From assembly GCF_046630445.1 (NCBI RefSeq), contig NC_092335.1:6739501-6803500 (forward strand): a stretch of DNA of 64,000 bases, read 5' to 3'. The notes below the pieces were generated by a model. It was not told the DNA's origin and ran no database searches. It saw only the letters and a list, made by a program, of their open reading frames with translations. This DNA is from Rutidosis leptorrhynchoides. Its lineage: Eukaryota > Streptophyta > Magnoliopsida > Asterales > Asteraceae. The translations under genes and the position numbers were made by a program. Positions 9,535 through 21,460 of the stretch are shown here, piece after piece. Position 1 is the stretch's first letter, and every line of letters starts with the position of its first letter.

Positions 9535-11486
9535 CTTGAGAATATTAATAAAGTATTAAACGTATAATACTTTACACGAACGTATTTGTTTCAATATGAT
9601 TTTCGACGAAATTAAAAAAATATATATATATATATTAAATGATTGAATTATCAGAAACATTGAATTATGATTACAAGTCTCTGTTGAGAGGTCCACTATG
9701 ATTTGAGAAAATCTATTCCTCCTAACGATATTCAGAATAATTTGTAAAGCTATTTATAAATAAAAACAAAAAGTGTAATTTACGAAAGTTAGACAAAAGT
9801 TAGTGGAGAATTGATTTCCATAATATTCTATTAATCTATCTTCAAACGTACAAAGACGTTTTCAGTTTAAAAAGAACTTTATTATTAAAACGTATATAAC
9901 TTTTATAAATATCTAGAATCACTTTTGACAACTCATTACTTAACCAGTATAATAAATATAACAATATTTATATTTTATTTCATTAAATATATATAACGAT
10001 TTAAATTAATATTATATATATTTATACGCGTATTATACATACATAGTTTTTATACTTTTACTATACTTTAACTTTACCTTTACTTTACTTTTACTTTACT
10101 TTAACTTTAATAATTCACTTTAATAATTCATACTTTAATAATTCACTTTAATAATTCATACTTTAATAATTTACTTTAATAATTCATACTTTAATAATTC
10201 ACTTTAATAATTCATACTTTAATAATTCACTTTAATAATTCATACTTTAATAATTCACTTTAATAAATCATACTTTAATAATTCACTTTAATAATTCAAA
10301 AATCTATTATAAATAGAATTCAATAGGTTTCATTATTTCAGAGAAACTTGAAAATATATTTCTCTAAACACTCTTAATCGATTTATATATGTATATATAT
10401 ATATATATTTGCTCTGTATTATTTCAAAATATTATTAGTATACATAAAATATTACGACGGAGTGCTGTCCGAGTGATTTCAAAATAGTTTTTTTTGAATG
10501 AGTCGAAGCTAAGGAAATTATGGGTTATAGCTATGGAAGTGATGGGTATGGTTCATGGGTATGCTCGTGAGGTCAATCTAGTGTTTATCATCTCTGTTGC
10601 GTCTACGTACTTTCCTGCAATATTGAATCTCAATATTGATACGTTCGTGAATCCGAGGCCAACCATGCACTTATTAAATGACGTTATATGTATTTTTACT
10701 ACGAAATACAGTATTGTGAGTTTCATTACTCCCTTTTTATATATATTTTTGGGCTGAGAATACATGCGCTGTTTTATAAATGTTTTACGAAATAGGCACA
10801 AGTACTAAAACTAATTCTATGTGGGTTTAAACCAGAAATATACCCTTAGCTTGGTAACATTAAACTACTTGTTTATGTACGGTAGGCGTGAATCCTAAAG
10901 ATAGATCTATTGGGCCTGACAAACCCCATCCTGACTATGGGATGCTTTAGTACTTCGAGGTTATTTTAAACACACCTGATCTGGTGTACTTCAGAGGGTA
11001 AAACATGAACGTTAAGGCTTATTACCGGGTGCCTACAACTTATAGAATACTTTTATACACTTGCGAGTGTACGTATATTTATAAACGGAAATCTTGTGGT
11101 CTATTAATATATTGAAATGATTGTTATGATAAACCTATGAACTCACCAACCTTTTGGTTGACACTTTAAAGCATGTTTATTCTCAGGTATTAAAGAAATC
11201 TTCCGCTGTGCATTAGCTCATTTTAAGGTTATTACTTGGAGTCATTCATGGCATATTTTGAAAGACGTTGCATTCGAGTCATTGAGTTCTTCAAGATTAT
11301 TATTAAGCCCATTCTAGTTGGATGTATTATGAAATGGTGTGCATGCCGTCAACTTTCGTTGTAAAGAAAGTTTGTCTTTTAAAAACGAATGCAATGTTTA
11401 TAAAATGTATCATATAGAGGTCAAATACCTCGCGATGTAATCAACTATTGTGAATCGTTTATAATGTATATGAACGGGTCCTTTCA
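9329..11486 (+). repeat. E1 3' LTR
   Basis: 2158 bp, TGTGACGACCCGG to GGGTCCTTTCA. It has the same parts as the 5' LTR: minisatellite, TATA at 10308, putative intron 10716-11186 and hairpin 11417-11431. Confidence 0.93.
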
Positions 11487-11491
11487 CCGGA
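11487..11491. repeat. Target-site duplication of E1, right (CCGGA)
   Basis: Matches 2746-2750. Confidence 0.95.
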
Positions 11492-11920
11492 TTTCATGGG
11501 CTTTGGTCGAAGTAAACATGTCCCGGTTCGAAGATTTTGACGGCGGGTTTAAATCGGAGACGGCCAAAGGGTCTGAGCTGATCCGTCATTGGGTCCAATT
11601 TCTTCTTGTAATGTAACGGTTAATGAGGGCGAGCTTTGTGAAGATGATAAGAATGTTTTGCAGGGTGATAAACCTATTGAGAATTTCGAAGAGATTGACG
11701 ATGATGTGGCTGATGTTGAAGAACCGACGCCGGATGTTGATGTGGTCGATGTGGCTGATGATGATGAGGCTGAAGAAGGAGAGTTCAAGCCAGTTAATTC
11801 GAGTGATGACACTGTTTCACCTTCGTCCGATGTCACACCCACCTCGATCTGCAAACCGGAAGTCAAAATAACTGGTGACTCGTTGCCCAATAGTTTCCAA
11901 CCGTTGAGGTCGTCTGTAGC
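11492..11920 (+). pseudogene. RRM-type reading frame, segment 2
   Basis: Continues segment 1 in frame (SWALVEVNMSRFEDF...) when E1 is removed. A one-base frameshift lies near 11575-11590, after which the frame GPISSCNVTVNEGELCED runs open. The second part is strongly acidic, with EEIDDDVADVEE and repeated DVVDVADDDE. It continues to RSSV, where E2 is inserted. Joined to segment 3 after removal of E2 the frame is kept (SSV-AGSH). An acidic linker after an RRM fits ORF1-like LINE proteins, but no diagnostic catalytic motif is present. Confidence 0.6.
11916..11920. repeat. Target-site duplication of E2, left (GTAGC)
   Basis: gtagc before TGTGATGACC; the same five bases are at 32911-32915. Confidence 0.95.
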
Positions 11921-11976
11921 TGTGATGACCCGTCCAAATTCATTTGGACGAATACATCATTCAACGATTTCACAGT

Positions 11977-11990
11977 GAGGTACTGACCTC
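11977..11990 (-). promoter_or_regulatory. Conserved LTR-end hairpin, E2
   Basis: GAGGT with a four-base loop (cagt) and ACCTC. Loop and flanks differ from E1, E3 and G, but the stem is kept. Confidence 0.5.
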
Positions 11991-12261
11991 TACATGATAC
12001 GTTTTGTAAATATTGCATTCTTTTGAAAAGGCACACCATAAATGAATATCAAATTCCAAGGTTTTTGACGTCTGATGATTTCTACATATAGACAATCACC
12101 GTAAATAATAATTTACAATACTACATCCATTGATAATGCAGCCAAAATAAGATACATGGTGATGAATTTGTGAATGCAACATTTTCTCGAATAAAGCATG
12201 TATGACTCCATGCACATAGCTTGTATAACATATAAGCAAACAGCAGAAGACTTCTAGGAAC

Positions 12262-12783
12262 CTAAAAATAAACATGCTTAAAAGTGTCAACACAAAGGTT
12301 GGTGAGTTCATAGTTTTAATGTTGCGCATAATCTGTATATAAAGGTGGATCACAAGATTTCAGTTGTTTCATCCAGAAACGTTTATCAAAATATTCTACA
12401 AGATTGAGCACCCTGGTAACTAAACTTTAACGTTATAATAAGTACCCCTGTTTTAACATACATGCAACTAACATGTACAATACACGCAATCCAACGTGTA
12501 CTAAACTCAAATAGCATACGTCTGTTTTATAGTTCAGGCTAGGGTTTCTATACCTGGAACAGACGGGGATGTCAAGCCCTATGGATCCATATACAACTAT
12601 TCGCGCCCACCAGTTCTTATAACCGGCAGGTACTAGTTACCAAAGCTAAGGGATTTTCGGTTCAAACTCAGTGTAGAATTTAGTATGTACTTGTATCCAT
12701 TGCATTTAAAATAAAGTGCATGTATTCTCAGCCCAAAAATATAGATTGCAAATGCAATTAAAAAGGGAGCAAATGAAACTCAC
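12262..12783 (-). other. Putative LTR leader intron, E2 3' LTR
   Basis: On the minus strand AAG-GTGAGTTTC opens at 12783 and gcatgtttatttttag closes at 12262, 522 bp. The 5' LTR copy spans 30247-30768, also 522 bp. Confidence 0.45.
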
Positions 12784-13849
12784 CTTAGCAGCACATAAGG
12801 TCATTCACCGAAATGTGACAGAAACTCGGAATGAAAAATAACCGTAGATCTCAACCTAGAGAACATATGTTGGTCAATACATGTCTAACAAGCTATGTCA
12901 GGTCATAGTGTACCACAATCCTAATGCTCGAAAACGTTAACAAAAGTCATCTCAAAAGTCAACCTGACCCAATATGATCTTTAAATCTATATATGTTTAT
13001 TAACATAATATAAGTCTTGATAATTGAACGAATTTATAGTTTATCAAACTCAAAATATTATTTATTTCAGGAGCTATATTATATTTGAATTATCATGAAA
13101 ATCGAAAATATTTTATTATTTCACATAGCTTTCCAATACTTGTAAAATCATATTATAGTATTTATAAAGCTTTAAAACATGATAAGACAGTCAACTTTGA
13201 CAATTGTTCAACAAAACGAGACGTGCCTTATATAGAAATTCATTTACTCGATTAGTAATATCTAAAAATTCAATTTATCAATCTCATAGACAAGTTGTTT
13301 AAATATTAATTTACAGTTTCAAACACAATTTTAATTAACGTCAAACATAATTCAGTTGACCATATCTTTTAATCCGTTCATCGAAATCACGCGATTTCTA
13401 AATGAAAAGTTATTAATTTTTCGATAGCTTTCCAACGACATGCACATCATATACTTTATATCAGTAGCATATGTATCAAATTCGTGATTCATCATAAACT
13501 ATCTAACGACAAAATTAAAGCATACAAGCATGCATAAACATATATACTCGAGCACTAGACATGGATACACTATTAATATATAAAAGATAAGATATGAATG
13601 CTCACGTATCAATAATGTGATTCAATATTGCAGGAAAGTACGTAGACGCAACGGAAATGATAAATGCTAGGTTGACCTTTGACTCATGATCATAACCCCC
13701 AAGTAATACCCATAACCTCCATAGCTATAACCCATAATTTCCTTAGCTCTATCCCGCTCGAAAAGCTTGTTTTGAAATCATTTGGGCATAACCTCGTCGT
13801 AATATTTTATGTATACATAACTAATATAAATAATTATATAAGATTAATA

Positions 13850-13964
<115 letters not shown>

Positions 13965-14677
13965 GATGAATATGATATGGAGTAATATGTGAAGTTTATG
14001 AATGTCTTCGCAGAAATGATCGATCATATATATATAATAAATATAATAATATAATATAAATATAATATAATAAAGTAATAATAAAATAATAATATAGAAT
14101 CAAACGTGGGATTTAAAAGCCGCCCATGTTTTGTCATTTCTACCGTCAGTTTTCATGGACCGGTATTTCGTACTCTGTTGCTAATAATTGACGGGTAAAA
14201 GTATAAATAAAAAGGATTTCACTTTTTATAATTGAATACATATATTTATTTTGGTTTTAAGCTTTATAAAACTAGTTGTAGAGTGTACGTACTAGTCTGC
14301 TGATCATTCTGTGCCACCGTGAATTATTTTAAAAGTCGTATTTATTAAATACTTCAGGGGTATTTTATGTAACTTATAATTAATAATTTCTATCATGTCG
14401 CTTTCATGTGAATAGTAAATTAATTAATTTCGTTTCATTTACTATTCATATGAATAGTAAATAAATTAATTCCGATTCAACTATTTAAGTTACTTTGTTG
14501 TACGTTGTGCTTTACAGCTTGTACATCTTTGATTTAATTGCGTTTCTTCTTATAAATTAAAAATTTTACATCACGAAAATAAAACGATCATATGCGTAAA
14601 AAAATAAAATTTGAAATTGCATCATTTAATAGTAAATTTGTATCATTTAGTATATAAATATTATTCGCATGTTTCCG

Positions 14678-14683
<6 letters not shown>

Positions 14684-14757
<74 letters not shown>
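14684..14757. repeat. (AT)n microsatellite, E2 3' LTR
   Basis: About 74 bp of AT. The other LTR has only about 12 bp at the same place (about 32725-32736). Confidence 0.95.
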
Positions 14758-14762
<5 letters not shown>

Positions 14763-14933
14763 TCACAAGTTATGACGTTCGTGAATCGTTAGACAAACAG
14801 GGTGGTCAACCGTTATATAAAACTCATTTACAAAAGTTTTAAAACTTGTCAGAATTCATTTCTTATCATGACGAAAATATTAAATCATATAAAGATAAGT
14901 TTAAATTTGGTCGGAAATTTCCGAGTCGTCACA

Positions 14934-14962
14934 GTACCTACCCGTTAAAGAAATTTCGTCCT
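14934..14962 (-). promoter_or_regulatory. E2 3'-LTR-proximal tract
   Basis: On the minus strand ggacgaaatttctttaacgg then gtaggtac abuts the 3' LTR, the same string as in E1 and E3. Confidence 0.55.
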
Positions 14963-15366
14963 GAAATTTGATTGGGATCGTCATGGCTGACAATAAGTAT
15001 GTTTTCATGACTCCTATGAGTTGAAAAGTAGAGTTTTATCACCATTGAGTAATATAGATAAAACAATTCAATCATGCGAAGAGTACGAATGAAGCTATCA
15101 CAAAAGAGTGAAATGAGAAAAGTAAAGTTTCGTCATATCTTTTGACGTAGATACGGTTGATTTTCGGAGTTCAAGGGATTTAAAGAAAATCTTCCTAATA
15201 TGTGATGACCCGGATATTTCTGACCAAATTTAAACTTTATCTTTAAATGATTTAATGTTTTCGACACGATAAGCAAAGTCTGTTAGATTGAGTCTCAAAA
15301 TTTTAAAACTGTTTCATATATACAATTACCTTTGACTACTCTCGATGATTCATGAACAATTATATG

Positions 15367-15420
<54 letters not shown>
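15367..15420. repeat. (AT)n microsatellite in M
   Basis: About 50 bp of AT at the same place as in E1, after gattcatgaacaatt. Confidence 0.93.
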
Positions 15421-15424
<4 letters not shown>

Positions 15425-15429
15425 AGTAA

Positions 15430-15484
15430 AAACGACTTTCCTACAGTAAAACATTATTTGCTACAGTAAAAATGACTTAGCTAC
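15430..15484. repeat. CTACAGTAAAA minisatellite in M, left part
   Basis: Units of about 20 bp built on ctacagtaaaac/aatgactt. The array resumes after F1 at 24223-24330. F1 landed inside it; the duplicated target GCTAC is part of the unit. Confidence 0.85.
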
Positions 15485-16164
15485 TGAAACAACCCCAATC
15501 CGTTTAACCAAAAACGGAGTACATTTTTTTTTTTTTTATATAAGATAGGTCCCAATAACATCCAAGTATACAAACCATTTCAAAATAGTTATCCGTATAC
15601 AATTTATCATAATAACAAGTTAGACGTTTTATCTCGACTCTTGGTTTACAAATGACACCATAAATCCTTACGAGTATGTGTCTCGCATACAAAGTTTGAC
15701 TCGACACAACCAACCAATGCGACCTCAAAATATTTATTCAACACCACGATTAAGACACAATGGCCCAACCCGATACCAAGAGCATAATCCCGAGGATCTG
15801 CCGAATCCCCAATCCAAGTCCAATATCCAATAGCTACCCCATCGAGCCCAAGTGCTCCTACGCATCTAGTCTAACGACTAACTAGCTTCACAATCACAAT
15901 ACTTGTAAAAAGGTAAACAACGAGAGGGGTAAGCTAATGCTTAGTGAATGAAATAATTATACATACACATATATAATATACCTACTTGCAAACACTTACA
16001 CAAATACCTCATACACGCTAGCAATTCATAATTAGCAAACCATCTCAAGTATCAAGCTAATAATCTCCAATATCGCAAGCTAGCGTAACCAATAGCATAT
16101 ACCCAAACAATATAATATGCTACACTACAACACATACACAAACCATATGGTTAAACATAAACGC

Positions 16165-16500
16165 TATGGTGCTACCGGCTCGTGGTTCACACCATACGTA
16201 ATGCTATGATGCTACCGGCTCCTTGGTTCACGCCACTACGCATTTGAGTCATACTCTTTTATAGTGCTACCGGCTCGTGGTTCACACTTCGATGCTACCG
16301 GCTCGTGGTTCACATCTCATTTTATAGTGCTACCGGCTCGTGGTTCACACTTTGATGCTACCGGCTCGTGGTTCACATCTCATTTTATAGTGCTACCGGC
16401 TCGTGGTTCACACTTTGATGCTACCGGCTCGTGGTTCACATCATAACACTCGTCACATATATGTTACGGTTCTACCGGCTCATTGGTTCATAACATAACA
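16165..16500. repeat. Minisatellite in F1 3' LTR
   Basis: About eleven copies of gctaccggctcgtggttcac with variable spacers of about 8-20 bp (cacttcgat, atctcattttatagt and others). The second LTR has the same array at 22140-22475 with scattered point changes. Repeats are head-to-tail, and the spacers are themselves repeated, so this is not a CRISPR array. Confidence 0.9.
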
Positions 16501-17779
16501 TTCACAAATAAATACATTATATACATACATGCATAATTATTCCACTCACCTTGGAATGCTCGCACAAGTAGTGTATTATGGCCTCCAACCTCATATCCGA
16601 GCACGCAACCACCTATATCACACATAGGCACAATATGCACATAAATAACAATTCTCTAAAAGAGAACCCGACACTCACATCCCTTAGTCGAGGGATCTCA
16701 CCTTGCTCGCCAAAACCAGCCCATTTAACACCTAATGGATACAAACCAATTACCACTTCGAGAGGTAATTCAAACCCACTCAACAAAGTACGATTTAACC
16801 CAAATTGTACTCGACACCAAATAGACCAAACCTAGGTCTTAACACTAAATTACTACTTAGGTAGTAATAATTTCAAACGTCATTTACACCAAAACCCCAA
16901 CACGTGCAATATTGACCCATATTGCCTTTGACCACATTTGACTTTTGTTAAAAATGTCATTTTAACCTAAAAACACTTCCCACGATTTCTTTGATTCAAA
17001 AACACCATTTAACACTTAACAAAAGCGTTTAACATCCATTTAATCCAATTTAGTGTCATTACCAAATTCGACCCAATCAAAGTCGACCCATTTTGACCTA
17101 AGTCTCAAAAACACCCAAAATCACTAACGACTAGTGATTATATTACCAAAACACCAAATAACACCTAAAACGAGTATTTACATACTTAATTCACCAAAAC
17201 TTGACTCAAAATCCATTTTGACACATAAACCCTAATTTTGACCCATTTCAAAATTAGTCAACTCAAATACACCCAAAAGGGTTCCAACGCTTTCAAAATC
17301 ACTAAACTAAGTGATTACACCTAAAACCAAAGCCTAATCATGGCCAAAACGTCTATCAACCCAAAACCCGCCATGTATCAAAATAACTAGCTTCCATAAA
17401 CCCACTTCATCATCTAAATGGGTTTTACAACTAAAAAGCTAAAAACCCTAACTTGAATATCAAATCATAAAGATGAATTTCGGAGTTAGAACTTACCATC
17501 ACTATCACAACGTAGCCGTGAACGAGGAGAACAACTTTAACTCTTGAGACCTGACCCGAATCACTCTTCTTCATCCCCGATTCGAGCTTTCTCTCTCTAA
17601 ACCCTTTACTCTTTCTCTAGGGTTTGGGGTGTGAGTGGGAGGGAAGAAATGAGAAGGATATGAGGTTTGGATAAGATTGGGATCAGTTTTATGGCCAAAG
17701 ACCCGTCCATATGTGAAATACCAACTTTGCCCCTCATTTAACTCATTAAAAGGCTGAAAAGTACCAGATCGTGCCTATT

Positions 17780-17912
17780 GTCGCGCCGCGGAGCAAATTT
17801 GTCGCGCCGTGGCCCAAAGGTTGATTTTAGATCACTTTTTTAAAGCTTTCTGACCCTCAAAATAGGCATTTGTCGCGCCGTGGCCATTCTGGTCGCGCCG
17901 TGACAATTGCCT
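17780..17912 (-). promoter_or_regulatory. CG-rich repeated motif in F1 3' LTR
   Basis: Four copies of tgtcgcgccg(c/t)gg or gtcgcgccgtgac in an otherwise AT-rich LTR, upstream of the likely start site on the minus strand. The copy in the other LTR is at about 23743-23872. Confidence 0.55.
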
Positions 17913-18257
17913 GTTTCATCCGAACTTCAGTAAACTTGTTTTGGCCATAACTTTTTGACCGTAACTCCGTTTTCGATGAATCAAATATCGTTGGAAACGT
18001 AATAAGATTTCCTTTCTAATGGTAAGGTTTTGAAATATCAACTCAAACTTTATTTAGGATCGAAAAGGTACGTACACACCTTGTAACTCAAACAACGTCC
18101 AGTTTTCTTCGACATTCGAACACGAAACACGTACACGCTTGGTACACTTCATGCACTCATCGTACAATCATCTTTATACTATTATACAACCAAGTATGAA
18201 CATTCTAAAGTTCATCACGTACCTTGGACATGTTATGATGTAAAACGGGATGTTACA

Positions 18258-18272
18258 ACTCTCCCCCACTTA
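18258..18272 (-). promoter_or_regulatory. F1 polypurine tract
   Basis: On the minus strand taagtgggggagagt lies directly before the 3' LTR, a clear polypurine tract unlike that of the E family. Confidence 0.85.
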
Positions 18273-21200
18273 AATTCAATCACGTCCTCGTGATCCTCAT
18301 CACTTAACTAATCCGGACCTACACCCAACGGTCCTTCGACACCCTCTAAACTAGATGTCCATAACAAATCCCAATAACAATTTCCATTAATCCGATGTTT
18401 TCACCACACGCTAATAATCACTAGCGTGCATTACCGCAACAAGCGATATTTCCCGCGCTCAACGTTCAAACTGCCCCCATTAAGACTCTGTACTTTAACA
18501 ATCCATAACGCACCACTCAACCGGTCGATCAAGTATGTTCTCTATTTCAAGAACGGACCTCCCTAATTTCCGCAACCGGATTATTCCTTCAACGAAGAAA
18601 TTTTGGTAACACCAAAATAATCACTCTAGGGAACACAAACCTTCCCATCGATCGATCCGCACACGACCACCAGTCTCTGGATTAATCCAGGACGACAATA
18701 ATGCACCATGAACTAGGCGAAACATCAACACTCGACACAGGGTTTCTCCCTTTAAACCCTACAACACATCATTCACTACGGCTTCCTAGTAATAGCATGG
18801 AAACTATTCGTGTACTAGAATCTCGTCAACAGCGAATTATCATCATAACAATTCGCGATTTGCCACACTACCCACAAATATATTCATCTATGCAGGGTAA
18901 ATACTCCTTCCTAAACCGTCCGTTAAGGATGGCCTCAACATTTAAATAAAACTAACGGGTCACATCACTAGGGTACACACCCTTGCAACCAACAACATCC
19001 GTGTGTCTCGACGTGAGACAATCAGAATCGGTGCTCCCCGCCTCACAATCATCCACAAAGTGGAATAATCCACTAAAGATCCTCACGATCACGTTTCCCG
19101 ACAGGGAAAATTCAGCGAACACCACACTACTAACATGTATCTTCTCAATAGTACCATCAGGGTTTCATAGCAACCCAGATTTTCATTATGAGAGAACCCG
19201 CAACGACAACTTCATTCCCTCACTCCGAGATCTCAAGCTTTACATTTGGTCTCATACTGCACTCTGGTACTACACGACCACCTTGCTTAAAAAGAATTAC
19301 ACTTCATTCGATCCCATCATCACAACTCTACACATAAGATTCCGAAATTGTAACTAACAATCGTAACGCACGATCTCGAGTCAATCATCAACAACCCGTC
19401 ACTCTTCCTCGTCAGGGTCTATGAATCCCTATAGAGGTCTAGCATGGTACACTCGGAGACTTCAGTATACAATACACCACCGGAACTTCCTCGGGCGGCA
19501 GTAAAAACTCCCCCACTTAGGATTCATCTTCACATTCTCACCGCCATGATGATAACACCCCGCAAAATTACCATTTCGCAACACACGTGATCATTCTCAT
19601 CATTGATCGTAAACACCGAATCACTGCAAATTCACTTTAGGCTCTCAGAGCCGTCATACAAAATTACCAGAGATGTCGTACACGCGACGACTTCGCACCT
19701 TCATACCACAAATCACAATCGACTGCCTTAATCGTTCGCAAAGCGAACTCCACCAAAGTCCCACATACGTCTCTATGCCTAAGCATACGTCACTCCGATA
19801 AATCATTCGTGCATCTCAGTCGAGATCACCCGACCTTCCACTCAACGAACCAGTATCCGCAATTGCTCTTAAACTTCGACTTTTGCAACCGTCGAATTAC
19901 TTTCACCCATCGATCACTTTCGTAATCTCCGCTGCTTCCAAGGGTATCTCACGAGAACCCTAAGCACAAAGTGATCACACCACTACCGGAGTTGAACATT
20001 ACACCAGCAGGTATAAAAAGCACCTGTCGCAGTGTCATGAAAACTCCCACCGCAACCTATCGAGATTTATAAACTCGATCTTTAGGTTCCGTACACCCGA
20101 TGTCACCAACTTCTCCACGATAATGACCCGAAGTCATACCTACCTGACAAACCTTAGGGTTTATTGTCTTCTCAAAAGTTCCTAGCGATTACACGTCACC
20201 CGCAATTCCACAAGGCCAAACGATATAGCCTAATAAGGCCCTTCACCTAATACTATGGAGATGCTCGGGAACACCAAGTCTTACACCCTTCTACATCTCG
20301 ATAACACCACTACTACAAGGGATATTCTGTTAGGAATGTTACCCTATAATCCATAACACACTAACGCACTAACGCAATCACCATCATACGGGTCCCACTC
20401 CCATAAGTTTAACGACCCAAAGACTCCACGATTCGCCAATTCCAAGGCGACTCACAACAAGAATCCCAACACGATTCTCTAACCACACACTCTACCGAGT
20501 GTAACTCAAAACTACAATCATTAGACATATCGCATTCCATTACGGAATTTAAGTCCTCGACGCACACACAATCATACAATAAATCGGTCATCCTAGTTAC
20601 GATGGGTAACTAAAACCAATAACAATCTCAATAGTGCATCCACTACTTAGGGTGACTAAGAACGCAACAAACTCGTGAGTTGGCTCACTCACTTAACTAA
20701 CCAAATCCACCGTAATACTTCCCGACTCACAGAGAACCCGATGTGACAACAAGTACATCACTCGAGACTACTATATCCTAGGAACCAATAAAAGATTCCT
20801 AACTCATCCCGATTCTAGCCCAACCATGCCACGTTTCCTCCGCTCGGTACTCGTCATGTCATGCTTGGTGTCAAGATACACGTTTGTAATAATGGTGATC
20901 GGTCACTATTACAAATGTGTACCTTACCATTTTCACATGGTCACACAATGTACTTTACCCGGACTGACGCAACATTCACACAAAATAAGACGCGATATTT
21001 CCTAGTACCCGAATGACCAAAGTCCTTACCGCGAACTTGATCACTCAAACCGCCAAACATTCGAATCTCTCCAATAGATTCATCTATAGGACACCGCACC
21101 AATAGATACCTGTATATATACACCTATATACAATATAATAATAAATATATACAAGTACATCGCAACAACAAGTCAACCTACAACCTAGGTGACAATTACT

Positions 21201-21446
21201 AAAACAACGTCCAAGTTCGCCTACTTACATTAGGCACTAGCAATCTAAGTCACTAATTTACACACAAAATAAGGCCCCACATAATCACGCTTTGGACAAT
21301 CACAAGTCCTAGTTAGTCACCTACTCTAAGGCACTAACAAATCGCAAACCGACCCGTATTCCTACAAGTCCCGCAAATAACGCACAACCGTCAATAAGTC
21401 TAAGACTAGGCACCTATTCCAAGGTCACCTAATTCCCTTAGACTAT
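18273..21446 (-). other. F1 internal region, no recognisable genes
   Basis: About 3.2 kb, more GC-rich than its surroundings. Open frames on both strands (for example 18701-18949 and 18983-19357 plus, 20409-20591 minus) are short and lack protease, RT, RNase H, integrase or CCHC motifs. They share no residue pattern with the E-family ORFs. I treat them as chance frames or remnants too decayed to name. Confidence 0.7.
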
Positions 21447-21458
21447 GCTCTGATACCA
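21447..21458 (-). promoter_or_regulatory. F1 primer-binding site (tRNA-iMet type)
   Basis: tggtatcagagc on the minus strand, two bases from the inner end of the 5' LTR at 21461. Confidence 0.93.
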
Positions 21459-21460
21459 CT

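Larger units (their letters stand above)
15485..18257 (-). repeat. F1 3' LTR
   Basis: 2773 bp. On the minus strand it has CG-rich motifs, then a TATA-like ccataaaac near 17690, then a pyrimidine-rich leader (about 17570-17640), and a GTAAGT donor-like site at 17491-17496 preceded by atg. The early half (plus-strand left) holds a minisatellite at 16165-16500. Confidence 0.9.

Noticed and set aside
12096-12353. 85-aa minus frame repeated at 30081-30338 and, altered, at 25863-26108
   Set aside because: Lies in the LTR just before the hairpin. Copies differ by frameshift, so there is no sign of protein-level conservation.
15504-15728. Minus frame repeated at 21443-21688
   Set aside because: F1 LTR sequence at the LTR terminus; identical because the LTRs are identical, no domain.
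16264-16446. CRISPR-like array of 20-bp repeats and spacers
   Set aside because: The spacers are themselves repeated, the array lies in both LTRs of a plant retrotransposon, and no cas genes are present. It is a minisatellite.
18701-19357. Two plus-strand frames of 82 and 124 aa in the F1 interior
   Set aside because: No ATG context, domain or homologue in the window; antisense to the element and not shared with F2.
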